A stretch of DNA of 44,971 bases from NCBI RefSeq assembly GCF_001949145.1, contig NW_019091397.1:1070484-1115454 (forward strand). The letters are read 5' to 3'. Below are positions 1 to 12,800 of this stretch, piece by piece. Position numbers and translations under genes: made by a program. This stretch comes from Acanthaster planci (lineage: Eukaryota > Echinodermata > Asteroidea > Valvatida > Acanthasteridae). The notes under the pieces were generated by a model. It had not been told where the DNA came from. It searched no databases and worked only from the letters and a program-made list of their open reading frames with translations. Positions within the stretch are counted from its first letter, which is position 1. Every line of letters begins with the position of its first letter.

Positions 1-652
1 ATAAACACATTTAAACTGTTATTGCAGCAATACTCTTATCTGGTTTTATGAGGAATAGAATTTCACGAGTGGTATGACCTTTGACCAACAGATTGGAGTG
101 TTACTAGAATTCTGATGTTTTGTTTCGTTCCCTAAGCTTGTCTTTTCATGCTAGACGTCCAGTGATGGTATACTGCTATTTATCTTTGTTTACTGCTGAC
201 ATCTCTCGGTCCAATCTCTTTGCAATATCTAAACAAAACGTATCAATGCTCTTGACGGAAGAGAGCAACCAAACAGATACGACGTATGTCAGATAATTCT
301 CATATTTTTGGAGGAGAACAAAATCGTATTAAACTTGTTTCTAAGTAAAATTTGCATCATCATTGTTCAAATCGCTTGTAATTCGATAGTTCCACATACA
401 TTGTTTCTAATGGTAGCTGTGGGGACTTCTTTGCTTTCTTCGATTTGGTTTAAGTTTTGGTTAAGTTTAAAATTATTAGTGTTCGAAGTACAAACATTGC
501 AAAATCCACAGTATGCACGGTAGCCTAATTCTTTAATTTTATGGTCTTCGGCAGAAAAAGTTTAATACTGCGCGTTTAACCCAGGAGTATATATATCCAA
601 AAATGAGATCATGGTCATTAAAAAAAGTCTCATAATACCGTCTGTTGGACAG
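1..652. other. Upstream intron/intergenic sequence, no gene seen
   Basis: AT-rich sequence with no exon-like open stretch bordered by AG and GT in phase 1. Exon 1 of the model begins in phase 1, so at least one earlier exon carrying the start codon and signal peptide must lie further upstream. An open frame at 308-523 is hydrophobic and lacks an ATG at its start, so I do not call it a gene. Confidence 0.6.
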
Positions 653-838
653 AATTGCCGATGCCTAGAGACCCATGCCCTGCCGACCAACCTTTCATGA
701 ACTGCACCTATGAAGACGTCTGCTCGTCATTATGCTCTGCTGCACCGAGTGCCCGCTGTTTGGTGGATCATTGTGGGGGATGTAGACCTGTGTACATTGG
801 TTCTCTCGGTAACCATGTAAACTGTACCACTGGACAAG
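653..838 (+). CDS. Gene 1 exon 1: cysteine-rich module A
   Basis: The acceptor AG is at 651-652 and the donor is CAAG|GTGAGC. The exon has 62 codons, phase 1-1. It carries eight cysteines and ends with the module's signature CGGC followed by a VNC about 13 residues later. The module family is shared with exons 2, 3 and 19: PC, then CP, PxAxC, CGxC and VNC. I cannot name it. Confidence 0.85.
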
Positions 839-3800
839 GTGAGCAGCTACCAAAGTCTCATTCTTGAAACTATTCAATATTGAAATACTCATTATCATTT
901 GCAAACTGATGAGGACATACAGCATGGAGAATTTTTCTCAGGAGTATATAAGGGCGCAAAGCTGTCATACAATTGTATGCTTTCTCACTAAGTTGTGATT
1001 GGGTGAATTATTTCCATTTGTGTGGAGTCTCTGTGTTTTTAAATGAACGAGCGGGGAATAAAGCCTCCTTTTTGGAGTGGTGTCGTTATTATGCTTGATT
1101 TTAAATATGCCTGGATTTACTTGCACCACAGGTAATTGAAATCAACCGAAGAACTTTAACGGTATCACTGACCGAATGTTGTGAATAATGATGATTTTGA
1201 TTGGAATTTATCAGTTCAGTCATATCAAATATGAAATCAGTGGATAAATGTACCCGTAGCAGGTTATTGGATTGAGTTTGCTTAATTCAGTTTTCAGTGT
1301 TTAGCGGAACAACTCGCTCTGTATCAAGTTTATGCATTTAAAAATAAGTTTTTGGTTTATTTGTTTGTATTTGTTTTGTTTTGGTTTTTATCCTGAAGTA
1401 CTGAATTGTCCTCCTGGTGTGGAAATGGTGAACTGTTTGGTCGACCCTTGCGATAACGCCCAATGTCCTGCTGATCCAATGGCTCGGTGTGTTAGCGTGT
1501 ACTGTGGCAAGTGTAAGGCGGTCTTCGTCAACGACCAGGGCTATCATGTTAACTGTACGAGTGGTGAAGGTACGCGTAACACAGTAGCAGGTGCTTAGAA
1601 TAACAAGTGGGGAAGAAGAAATCTATCAGTAGGCCTAACGTTTACGGTAGGACCTCCAATGAAAATAGAGTCAGCACATTGGTGTTTAATAATTTTGACT
1701 TTGAAATATCTAGCAATGGGTGAGGAAATACTTCTATGAATAGTGTTTAAAAATTAATGTAATAAAAGTGGCAATTACAATACAAATACGGCCGAACCAC
1801 GTGACTCCTGCCCAACAGGCGTATCTTCCTCAATTATTTTTCTTTCTACCTCTAAAGGATGACAGCCTCTACGTAAAAGGACAATTATCCAGAGAAAACT
1901 TGAAGCGATTACCAACTTCGATTACTTTTTTAAATGAATTTTCAACTTCTTGCTGTCATTGGATTCTTATCCAGCGTCGTTCTGCCCGCCTGGCATGGTT
2001 GAAAATCCAGTAAATACACCTGAAGCATGCATGATGGCTACTTGCCCCGCCCACCCGCGAGCCCAGTGTCTTGCTAAGAAGTGTCTGTGGCCAAATGTTA
2101 TCTCCATTGAGTGCCCGTATCAGTTTTTCGATGCTCGTGCACGGCCTGTGATGTGCGAGAGAGGTAACTATTGAAACGTCAAGGTACTCCAAACTACGAA
2201 TCTCAGTTAACAACGAACCTATTAAGTACAATTTTTGTAACGCCTGGGGATCAAAGACGATTACCTTGGAAGTCGTTTGCCAAATTGTGGAGAAGTCTTA
2301 CTCAAACCAAAAATTCAAAAAATCCCATAAGATTTTTCACAAGTATGTTAGCATTTAGAATATGTATCAAAATTGTCCTTTTTAAACATGACGGTTCTTA
2401 AGGAATATTCACTGATCGAGATCTTAAATCGCATGAGGAGGACAAGCGTATACAATCAAACAATATGAAAAACTTACAGTAAATGTTTTGTGAAATCGTT
2501 ATCATTATAAAATATAAATCTGTGTTCGAAAATGGTGCCAGATCGGACACGTTATGAAGCACTTTGGCGTGTACGCCGCACATTGACTACTGCATTCAGT
2601 GCCTCATTTGTAGATTCGACTTTGATGTTTTACTGCTGAGACACCCGTCAGCCTTGATTAAGCAAATAATTGAACGGCAATATGTAAGAATCCAAAAAAT
2701 TCATCGACAGTGCCTCAAATTTTCCTGCACTAAGTTTTTATTGTATTTACGGCTTCTTCCTGGTTTGAATTATTTTAATTTCTTTATCAAACAGTGAAAC
2801 AGGGTCGGTGCCCTCGAATTGAATCTTCGGAGAGTAGCTTAGGGATATGCCTAAGTGAGTGTATGGACGATGTTGACTGTGAGGGAAATGCGAAATGCTG
2901 CATGAACGCATGCGGTGGGAGAGTTTGCCGAGACCCCGAAATGGATATGGAAGGTAAATCTAATCCACACACAAGGATAAATATGGATTTAATTAAAATA
3001 AACTCGTGAGATTTTTTTTGATGCCTCAATCTCTATGAGTCTATTTTTCTAAATAAGAAATGATGCTGCGTAAATTCTCATGATTTCCCAACCACAAATG
3101 TATATAATATTAGCATTGGTAGATTGGCGGCCAAAAAAGTTAATGGCTCCAGGGTACCTTTACTAATTAATAATTCCATTGAGTCAGACATTATATTCAG
3201 GCCTTAAAGTGTCTAAGACTTAATTTTGCTGGCAGTGTATGCGGACTGAAGCACATGCCTGCTTGGTCCCGACCTGGGCCTTTTTGAGCTCCACCTTTTC
3301 GGGGGAGAGGGTTACTTCCGATGGATACCAATTATTTTTCTGTCCTTGCACTAAAATAGTATGAGGACTGGAGGAAACGTGTACTATTTGCCCCTCCTTT
3401 GAAATCATTTACCCTTGGTCAGTATCATTACTTTTTGTCGGACCTGGGGGCCTCCTGTGGCCTTATCCTGCCCATGCAGTGCTACTTGTTCCGAAACCAC
3501 CAGCTTATGTCTTGAGTGTGCATGTATTTTAAAAGCAGCAGACAATTAACATAATCTCAAAATCACGGTCATATTATTAATTAATACAGAGACAATGAAC
3601 AAGCCAGGTACTTGTCCTCAACCAACCATGGGGAGTGTCGGAATCTGTGTGGATGAATGTAATCCGCACTACGGTGATGCTGGCTGCCCACAACACTGGA
3701 AGTGCTGCAACAACGGCTGTGGACACGTCTGCACTGCTCCAAGAGGTACACTTATCTTATATCTCTGGGTACAATACCGAATGGCTATTGCAACCAATGA

Positions 3801-6800
3801 GGGGGAAATCCTGCTTGTGTCGAGTGGACAGCACAGCTGAACTTCCACGTTTTCTGGGGAAACATATCGATGTTGATCACGTCACATGGGCCAATTCTGT
3901 TGCCTAAAATAGCCCATACCGTCTTGCGGGTTTTGCACTACACTGTTAATGGAAACGGATTGTGAAAAATAGGTGCTTGAAGGGAAGGACAAACACGTTC
4001 CTTACCTCGTGTATTATAAACTTATTATAGCAGTAATTTTGTGAACTGTATCAAATACACTCCTCCATTCACTAGCATTCAAGTATTGGTGAACTTAATG
4101 ATGGGTTTACTTCCCAGTTCTCCAAAGACTTCAAGAAAATACGCTACATAGCTAAAGCTCATTAAAAGCAGAAGGTAATTGAGTAAATTGTTTGACTGAC
4201 TATAACACAGAGATGCCTGGTCAGTGCCCCATGGTTTCCGTAGAGGCAGGAGAAGATAATTGTGAAGAGGAATGTACATCAGACATGGACTGCTACATGG
4301 AAGAACCTGGCACCAAATGCTGCAGTTATGGTTGTGGTACCAGATGCATGAGACCAGTCACAGGTAGGCTGAAATGTTTTAATTAAAGAAAGATTGATGA
4401 TGGGTGTAATTATAATGCAGGGAACTAACGACCATGGTTCCGAACTTATTTGAGTGTGAACGATCTAAGGATGACACAAATCAGCTTGAAGTTCTCAATG
4501 GTTTGAGTTTTTAAATGTTCTTGATGAAGCCTACCTGTTACACAAGTGACATTGCCTCAGAGCGATTTCCACGAAGAACTGTTAGCTTAAGGGTCATAAT
4601 TTGCCGAACAGTTAATAGTCATTCCTATATTTATACGCCGTGAAAGATTATTGCTTATCGTTTTTCGTTCATGAAAACTTAAAGACAAAACGGCCTTTTC
4701 CTCTGATGCTCGCAACGTGTTTTTTGTTGAACTATTCTCACGTGAAAAATCCTAATGCCGCAGTGGGCACTAAGAAATTTCGAAGTACAAGAAACTTCTG
4801 CGGTGCTTCCTGATATATTTGATAGGTTTGCCCACGAAATCGTAGCCATACAGTTCATTTGATGACTTCTTCGTTCTTGCTGAATTTGCACACTGCAGGC
4901 AGGAAGCCAGGAACGTGTCCAATGCCACCGATGGATTCCTTTGGTATATGCGTTGATTCTTGCATGAGTGATGATGACTGTGAAGGCAGAGCCAAGTGTT
5001 GTAGCAATGGGTGTGGCCACGCTTGTGTGGACCCTGAAGGTAGCGTTCGTCCCTCAACTTTCAAAATCTTTCCCGATTAACATCCAGGAACCCACTTACT
5101 GTCCACTTGACCACAGGTTCAAATATGCATCAATGCTATGACTAAAAACTGGTTGTCACATTACAATGTGTCCAAATTGCCGTCGTTCAATCTTGCGGTA
5201 AGAGCAGATTAAAGCCCACCAATAATTCAAACAAATTTGTAAGTGCTAAAGGTACCGAACCTCTAAGCAAGCTCAAGAAATATTCCTTTTGAAGTTTTGC
5301 ACAATGAATACATGTATTTATTACTTGTAATAGCGTCATTATCATGTATCATCTTTTCCTTATCAATGTTGGTAGATTCCTAAGTCAAATGTTAAAAATA
5401 TCATTATGTAAAAGTATTATCTGATATTTTTGTTTTGCTGATACCCTACTTGTATGACAAATCTTTTGAAACTTCAAACAGATTTCTGATTTTTAAATTC
5501 TACATACTTACTTAAAACTAAGATAAAATCTTACATCAGAAGTGCAAAATCATTTGGTAAAATGCTAATTTTTAAATACAAACAATAAAAATAACTCATA
5601 AATCAATTAAGCCGACAATTACACCTTTGTTTTTTATTTAATAAAATGTGAGCAGAGCAACCAGGTGAATGCCCTGCACGGCCCGACCACATGATGCTAC
5701 TTGCGTCTCCTCAGCATGCATGTAGCAACGACAGTGACTGCAGCGGGCATCGCAGCAAGTGTTGTGCTTACGGCTGTGGGCAGATTTGTGTGGAACCTGT
5801 GACAGGTATATCAGTGGATCATTGAGGTGCAGTTAAAGTAAGGGTCTTGAAACCTACGAAGTATCTGCCAAGAAAAACTAACGACCCACTTCTTTGAAAT
5901 TTCCCTTTCAACTTTTCACAGTTTTAACATTTCAAAGATGATTTTTTTCATAGATCATCTCCAACCTTTTATTTTCTTCTATTTCTGAAATTAAGGAAGA
6001 GATATACAAACGAAATAAACAGATTTAATCAGTATTTATAATATCAATCATTTCAAATCTGTTTAAAACCCCATCTTCAAAAAATGGCTCTGATAAATTC
6101 GCTAGTCAACTTAATAAGTATAGATTTATTCGTGCAATCAACAATGACAACATTTTCTGCTCACTTTGCAATCGGACGGGTGGATATTAATTATGAACAA
6201 GTCTTGTTGGTATATATTAAACCGACTCGGGTGGAATTTCCTGGTAAAAGGCGCGGGATTGCACCCCTCGGCTACTGGGAATTACACTTCTTTGAAAAGG
6301 CGGAGTTTTAAGAATGACGGGTACTGGTCAAAATAAAAATTACAACCCTGATGAAGTTTGGCTAACATGAATCAAATAAAACGTTTCAAAATGTATGCTG
6401 TAATCAACTCAGAATGCAGCAGACACTATTAGAGCTTCTAAGGTCACGCCTTAATATGAAACATTGACAACGGTGTGTCTTTCCACAGTTGTGAAGCCAG
6501 GCATGTGTCCCATGCCGGATCCAGATGCACCCGCTGGCATTTGTTCGGAGTTGTGTAGTGGAGATGTCAACTGCACTGGAAGCCAAAAGTGTTGCAGCAA
6601 CGGTTGTGGACACACTTGTCAGGAACCTGCTTTCTGTATGTCTACAATTTAACCTCTCTAAGGGTTATTTTTGTGAATTTATTTATTTATCTTTTGGTTC
6701 AAATATGCACCATCAGCAAGGGGGGGTTGTTTACCGGTAAAGCTCAATATCGAACTTTTTCGATGCAGTATTTCAGGTTGAATACTACCGTAACGGTAAT

Positions 6801-9800
6801 CCAATGGCTCCAACTAATCTGTTTTTATTGTCCCTTGTCATAGATAAAAAACCGGGCATGTGTCCCATGGTCCGGGAAGGCGTTTCGGGAATTTGTATGG
6901 AGATGTGCAGTGAAGATCGAAACTGTTCAGGCGTGCAGAAATGCTGTAGCAATGGTTGTGGACACACCTGTCAGGAACCTGTCCGTAAGTTCAAATTGAT
7001 TTTCTCTTGGCCTTCAATATAAAAGAAGTTGAATTCGTTTGTAGAGTGGGCTGTTGTAGATCTTCAGTGATTTTCCTGTTAATAATCCGAAACACTGAAA
7101 TATTTTGTGTGTTTTATGCAAGTTTAATGAATCGAGATCGATGATTATTTTTTCCCCGTTTTATAGATGACAAGCCCGGTATGTGTCCCATGCCACAGCC
7201 AGGCGTCAGTGGGCTTTGTGTGGAGATGTGCAGTTTAGATAGAAATTGTAGCGGAAGCAAAAAGTGCTGCAGCAATGGTTGTGGACACACGTGCCAGGAA
7301 CCTGTCTGTAAGTCATTTTGTCAATTGCTTTTTGTACTGGTCGTCAAGTTGTAGGTTGCTGAAGATCTCCAGTTTTTCTCCTGTCAAAGTCCAGTATTTT
7401 TGTTTGATGCAAAGTTGAACGCGGACCATATGAATTTGGATGTGTCGCTCGATTTTCAACAGATAACAAGCCGGGCATGTGTCCTGTACCGGAGCCAGGC
7501 ATGATTGGGATTTGTGTTGAGTTGTGCCATGGTGACGGGTACTGTCCAGGAAGGAAGAAGTGTTGTAGCAATGGTTGTGGACACACTTGTCAGGAACCTG
7601 CTGATGGTGAGTGTATACTCGAAGTATTGCTACGGATATTCTAAGGTAGATAGCTCTTACGGCATGGTATTGTGACTGGCACTTAGCCCACGAATTTTAA
7701 AGGATTTTTCAACGTAAGGTTTGATTTGACTGCACATTTTAAAAAGCTTATTTTTCGGAGCATCTCGCAGTCGGAAAGGGACTCCATCTCCCCCTAAGAA
7801 GTCGAAACTTGGTACACATGCATCTTCAATAAAGCTAAGAATGTGCTTTCGCGGATCATGTTTATTTCAGCCAGCCTTACAGAAAACTTTGTATTTCAGA
7901 TATGTGTTGTTTAGAAATGAAAATAGGCAGTGAAAGGTTTTTGAAAAGTGTGTTTTGATCGGTAGTTATCTCTACTTGTTCGTCCCCAAAATGTTTAAGA
8001 CAAAAATTGATTGCGACCCTGTCACATCGATACTGGTTATGGTCTTAACAGTTGAACTCGTGTGCCCCATGCCTACCCCGGGGGTGACTGGGATATGCCT
8101 AGAGGCGTGTAGCGGAGACGAGGACTGTCCGGCTCATAAGATGTGCTGTAGCAATGGTTGTGGACACACATGTGTTGAGCCAGTCCGTAAGTCCAGTGTA
8201 CTTACTTTTTGTCTTTTGCTTGTTGGAAAATGCTGTATGTCCTTGTAAAAACTCAGGTATTCACTCGCTGTTTCTTAGAAGTCCTCTAATTGAGGAATTT
8301 GTAATGTTAACAACCAACCCCAAAAGTACACTTAAGCACATGGGCATGAGAAGTACCCGAAGAATTGTCACAATCGTACTTTAAATCAATAGATGTTTTT
8401 AAAGTACCATACAAATGACAAGAAAATGGTCAGTGACAACTCCAATTACGTCCTTACGTAAACCCCACAAAATTTATCACTTTACAACAGATGAAAAGCC
8501 AGGCATGTGCCCTATGATGGAGCCAGGTGTTAGCGGGATTTGTGTAGAGATGTGCCGTGAAGACAGAAACTGTTCAGGATGGAAAAAGTGTTGCAGTAAT
8601 GGTTGTGGACACACCTGTCAGGAACCTGTCCGTAAGTTCAAATTCACTAATTTTTCCTTGGTTTTTGTGAGAAATAATGCCACTTAAACGTCCATTTTAG
8701 AGTGGGTTGTGTCAGACCTCAAGCTTCTTTCCCCTGTATGAAGTCCAAACAATTATCGTACTTTTTTATTTTTTTTCTTATTGAATGCATGTACATCATC
8801 AAATGATTTCAAATAAAGCTGTCATATTCTTCCTGGGTACAGATCTGATCGCCGAGTACTTTAGACAATGCATTCCATAAATTAATGCAGATAAATTATT
8901 ACAGATGGACCTTGAAGTTTTATTTTGATTTTTTTTCTTTGGACAGTTGAAAAGCCTGGTATGTGTCCCGTGCCGGATGTAGGCATTATTGGGCTTTGTG
9001 TGGAGATGTGCGATGGAGACAAACGATGCCCAGGAAGGGAAAAGTGCTGCAGCAATGGTTGCGGACACACCTGTCAGGAACCGGTTGAGTGTATGTTCAG
9101 AGACTTCTTACAATCTCCATTGTGACATGTCTAGCGAACCTTCACGAAAGAGATATTGTATTATAATATATATACACATTGTTTAGGGTTTTGGATGACT
9201 TCTTTAGGACGTTGTACACTTACAGTTTTAAATGAAGCTAAAAAATTTGTCTTATAATATGACTCAAAACTGTGTTCGTGCATCTCCATTACATGTCTTG
9301 AGTTTTGATATAGAGCTGTAAATACTTGCACGTAGGTCAGTGGGTTTTTTGGGGGGATTCATATTAATATTTGGTTGTGCTTAGTTATGTTAACTGGTGA
9401 GTGCAGCTCGTTTGAGAAACATTCTGGGAAAGATAATTATTCAACAATTACTGCAAATATGTTTTCTTTTGAAGTGCACCATAGAGTTGATTCTTCATCA
9501 ATGAGAAAAGTGGCTTTTCGGCTGGAAAGAAAATGCAAAGGGATTGGGCTTGTATGCCCCCCTCAAGAAAAAAGTTAAAAGAAAAACAATCAGTGCAACA
9601 CCTGTCTCATCGAAACTGGTTATGGTATTAACAGTTGAACTCGTGTGCCCCATGCCTAACCCGGGGGTGACTGGGATATGCCTGGAGGCGTGTAGCGGAG
9701 ACGAGGACTGTCCGGCTCATAAGATGTGCTGTAGCAATGGTTGTGGACACACATGTGTTGAGCCAGTTCGTAAGTCCAATATACTTGTTGTTTGTCTTTC

Positions 9801-12800
9801 GCTTAATTGAAGATGCAATTTGCCCTTGCAAAAAACTCAGGTATTTTTGGCTGTTTCTAAGAAGACATGTCATTGTGGAATTGTTTAATGTTACCAGCCT
9901 ACCACAAATGTCGTACACTCAAGCACATCGGCATGTTAGACTGAAACAATGTCCCAAATCGATAAATCCTTATAAGGTGAAAACACCAATCATTTTCATA
10001 TATAGAATTCACACAATGTAATTTTTTTACAGATAAGAAAGCTGGCATGTGCCCTATGATGGAGCCAGGTGTTAGCGGGATTTGTGTAGAGATGTGCCGT
10101 GAAGACAGAAACTGTTCAGGATGGAAAAAGTGTTGCAGTAATGGTTGTGGACACACCTGTCAGGAACCTATTTGTAAGTCGATTTTTTTAATTTTTGGCG
10201 TGTCAATGAGAAATGCAATTTTAACTTTAACAAACCTCCCAGAAGTCCAAACAATTATCGTATTTTGTTTCATGCAAGGGTTGAACGCATGCACATTAAA
10301 AAGTGATTACAAGTTAAGTTATCTTGAGATACTTTACCTGTATACACCAGATGAAAAGCCCGGTATGTGTCCCATGCCCGGCCAAGACTTTGTTGGGATT
10401 TGTACAGAGATGTGTAACGGAGATAGAAGCTGTCCAGGAGGGAAAAAGTGCTGCAGCAATGGTTGTGGACACACTTGCCAGGAGCCTGTCGGTGAGTCAA
10501 GATTTTAGGGCATTGCAGATGATATAATGAAATTTCTGATGGTGTTACTTCGATCCACCAACATCAGAAACATTACCGGCTAAGTGTTAAGCAATTAAAT
10601 GCAAACACAAGATCGTAGCGTGATAACACAATAAAAATGATAACAGCGTTTCAATATTTCCATGTATGTAATAATGATTACTCGTGTCAAAATCATTCAG
10701 TTCTTTGCGAGGATGGTGAGCTGGCTGAAGTCTGTGAGTTCAATCCCTGTCAGTTTGCTACCTGCCCTTCAATGCCAAGTGCCATCTGCATACATGACAA
10801 GTGCGGACAGTGCCGACCCAAGTTTTTCCTGGGCATGGAGGAAGTCAACTGTGCAGGTACCTTGTCTTAACAGGCCTGTCGGTTGATAACGTTTATTTTT
10901 ATCAGTAGCGTAATTTTGTGATGGAAATGGGGGGGGATACTTCAGAATCCTTTTTCCCCACCACAAAAAGTGTGTGTCCGTGAGGGAAGGTGATTTAATA
11001 GATCCCACCTCAAAAATGGGATACCCCCTGGGATTTACACCAATGATTTTTATAGTACACACAGTCCCCCAACCAACCGTATCTTGTCAACACCATATTG
11101 CACTGTAAGTTAACTTAGTAATTAATCTTTAACCCTAACCCTCCTCAATCCTCCAACAGGTGAAGGATTGAGGTGGGTTAGGGTTAAGCATTTCGTTCTT
11201 GGCATTTAAAACTCATCGCATGAAATCTAATTCACACATGCCGGGAGGTATCTTGGAACTGGTCACAGCTGTTCTCACTGTTTAACTTTGTTGAGGCGGA
11301 GGGATGTTTTAATATAATTTAATTTGCTTGGGTTAGGAATTTTGTTCATTTTTTCAAAGTTGTTTTTTCACCAGTGATTTGAGTGGCTCTAAAGTTGAGT
11401 TTTTGTGCTTTATGTCTCTCAAAGGAAACACATATTGTGATGGATTGGGCGATGATAATGAACTTTATGAAACCGGAGCAATCGTCGATTCCTCGAATGG
11501 ATGTGATCAATGGTAACTTATCACGACTTCCTCCAAACATACCCGGCTTTAAATTGTTAATGGTGTCACTGAAAAAAAGTTTTTTTGTGTGTTTTAATTT
11601 GAAACTGGCAGAGTAACTTCTGTCTGTACATGACAACGCCAAAAAAGTGGTTAATTACTGCTAAAACTTGCTCTTTTTGTCTGATAGTGTATGCACTGAG
11701 CAGAAACTTTGGAAATGTTCCAACAGGCGTTGTGGTAAGTTATACTCAATTTATGCTTAACCGTATAAGAGCTGGAGGGAAATCTGCCCCCGGCTGTGAG
11801 ATGGTCCAAAATAAGCCGGCCCCTTTAGCGTTTAACTGGCAGTAAAGCCACTGCGTTTATACATCAGATAAAAATAATGTGCACCACTAATTTGCTTAGC
11901 ATATACACTTTTATTACACAAAAGCCACCCATTATATTCAGTTTAAAGTTAATCCTTTTATAATTTGGTTATCATTTCCTTTCTGTTTCATGTCTGTTAT
12001 CTTGGCTGACTGCCAAATTAAAGAGTAAGTAACCACTTCCTTTGACGCCACATCATTTGATAGTTTAACAGTGTTTTGATCATCACATGACAGTTGTGGT
12101 TGAAAATGAATATATTTTAAGAGTAAAATTAAAATCACTGCAATAATCCCAGTGGTAAGTTTGCTAAAATTCTCTGACAAAGTAATATCATTTGATTATT
12201 TCCTGCATTCAAAGACCTGTTCCGTAGTTGTAGGGACATGCACACGATATTTTACCTATTTTGTGGGAACCAAAAGTGTAAACAACTATAATGTTTTTTT
12301 TCGCGTTCTCTGCAGTAAGGTGATCCAGGTTTCGCTGACTTTAAATGCGACATTTGATCGCATCATGCAGAACAGGGAGAGGTTTACTGGGTAAGTCTAT
12401 CGAATCGGAGAAGGCACCTTATATAGAAATATTTCAGTCTCAAAATTCTCTGTTATCACGCTAATTTTGAATAGGCAGACAAAACCTTGAAGCTTTAATG
12501 TATCTGAGTAGATTCATTATAATTCTATTGAAACTTTAAAGGCAATGACATTTGCAAAGCTTAATTTATTATAAAAATGTTAAGAATATTAAATTATAAA
12601 CCCGTTTATCATTATACCAAAAGTATGACACTTAAAGGGTCAAGACGGCGTCGATTTTTTTTGTTGCACGATTGATGCTTGAATTTTAATCTTAACTGTA
12701 TTTTAAATTAAGAAAATATTGGTCATTTGACACTTAAACCTCGCTTAAATTTTTGTTATCCGCTTCGAATGAAAAAAGGAACATACTTTCAACCAAGGTA

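Noticed and set aside
308-523. Hydrophobic open frame before exon 1, a possible signal-peptide exon
   Set aside because: It has no ATG at its start, and the internal ATG at 410 leads to no clear phase-1 donor. The segment is AT-rich intron-like DNA.
2564-2797. Open plus-strand frame before WAP exon 4
   Set aside because: Not bordered by splice sites in phase 1, and no domain content. It only overlaps the acceptor region of exon 4.
3220-3500. Minus-strand protein-like stretch in a gene 1 intron, retroelement-like
   Set aside because: Faint resemblance to a retroelement polyprotein end, but the frame is broken within 200 nt and I cannot name it.
11949-12024. 76-nt exon that would fix the gene 1 phase problem
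   Set aside because: The acceptor lacks a good pyrimidine tract and the peptide is very hydrophobic, which is unlikely between VWC and SEA outside the cell. The strong GTAAGT donor keeps it as a weak alternative only.
11938-12180. Minus-strand frame starting with a membrane-helix-like segment
   Set aside because: Its first codon is TTG, it lies inside a gene 1 intron on the other strand, and no matching exons or known family are visible.
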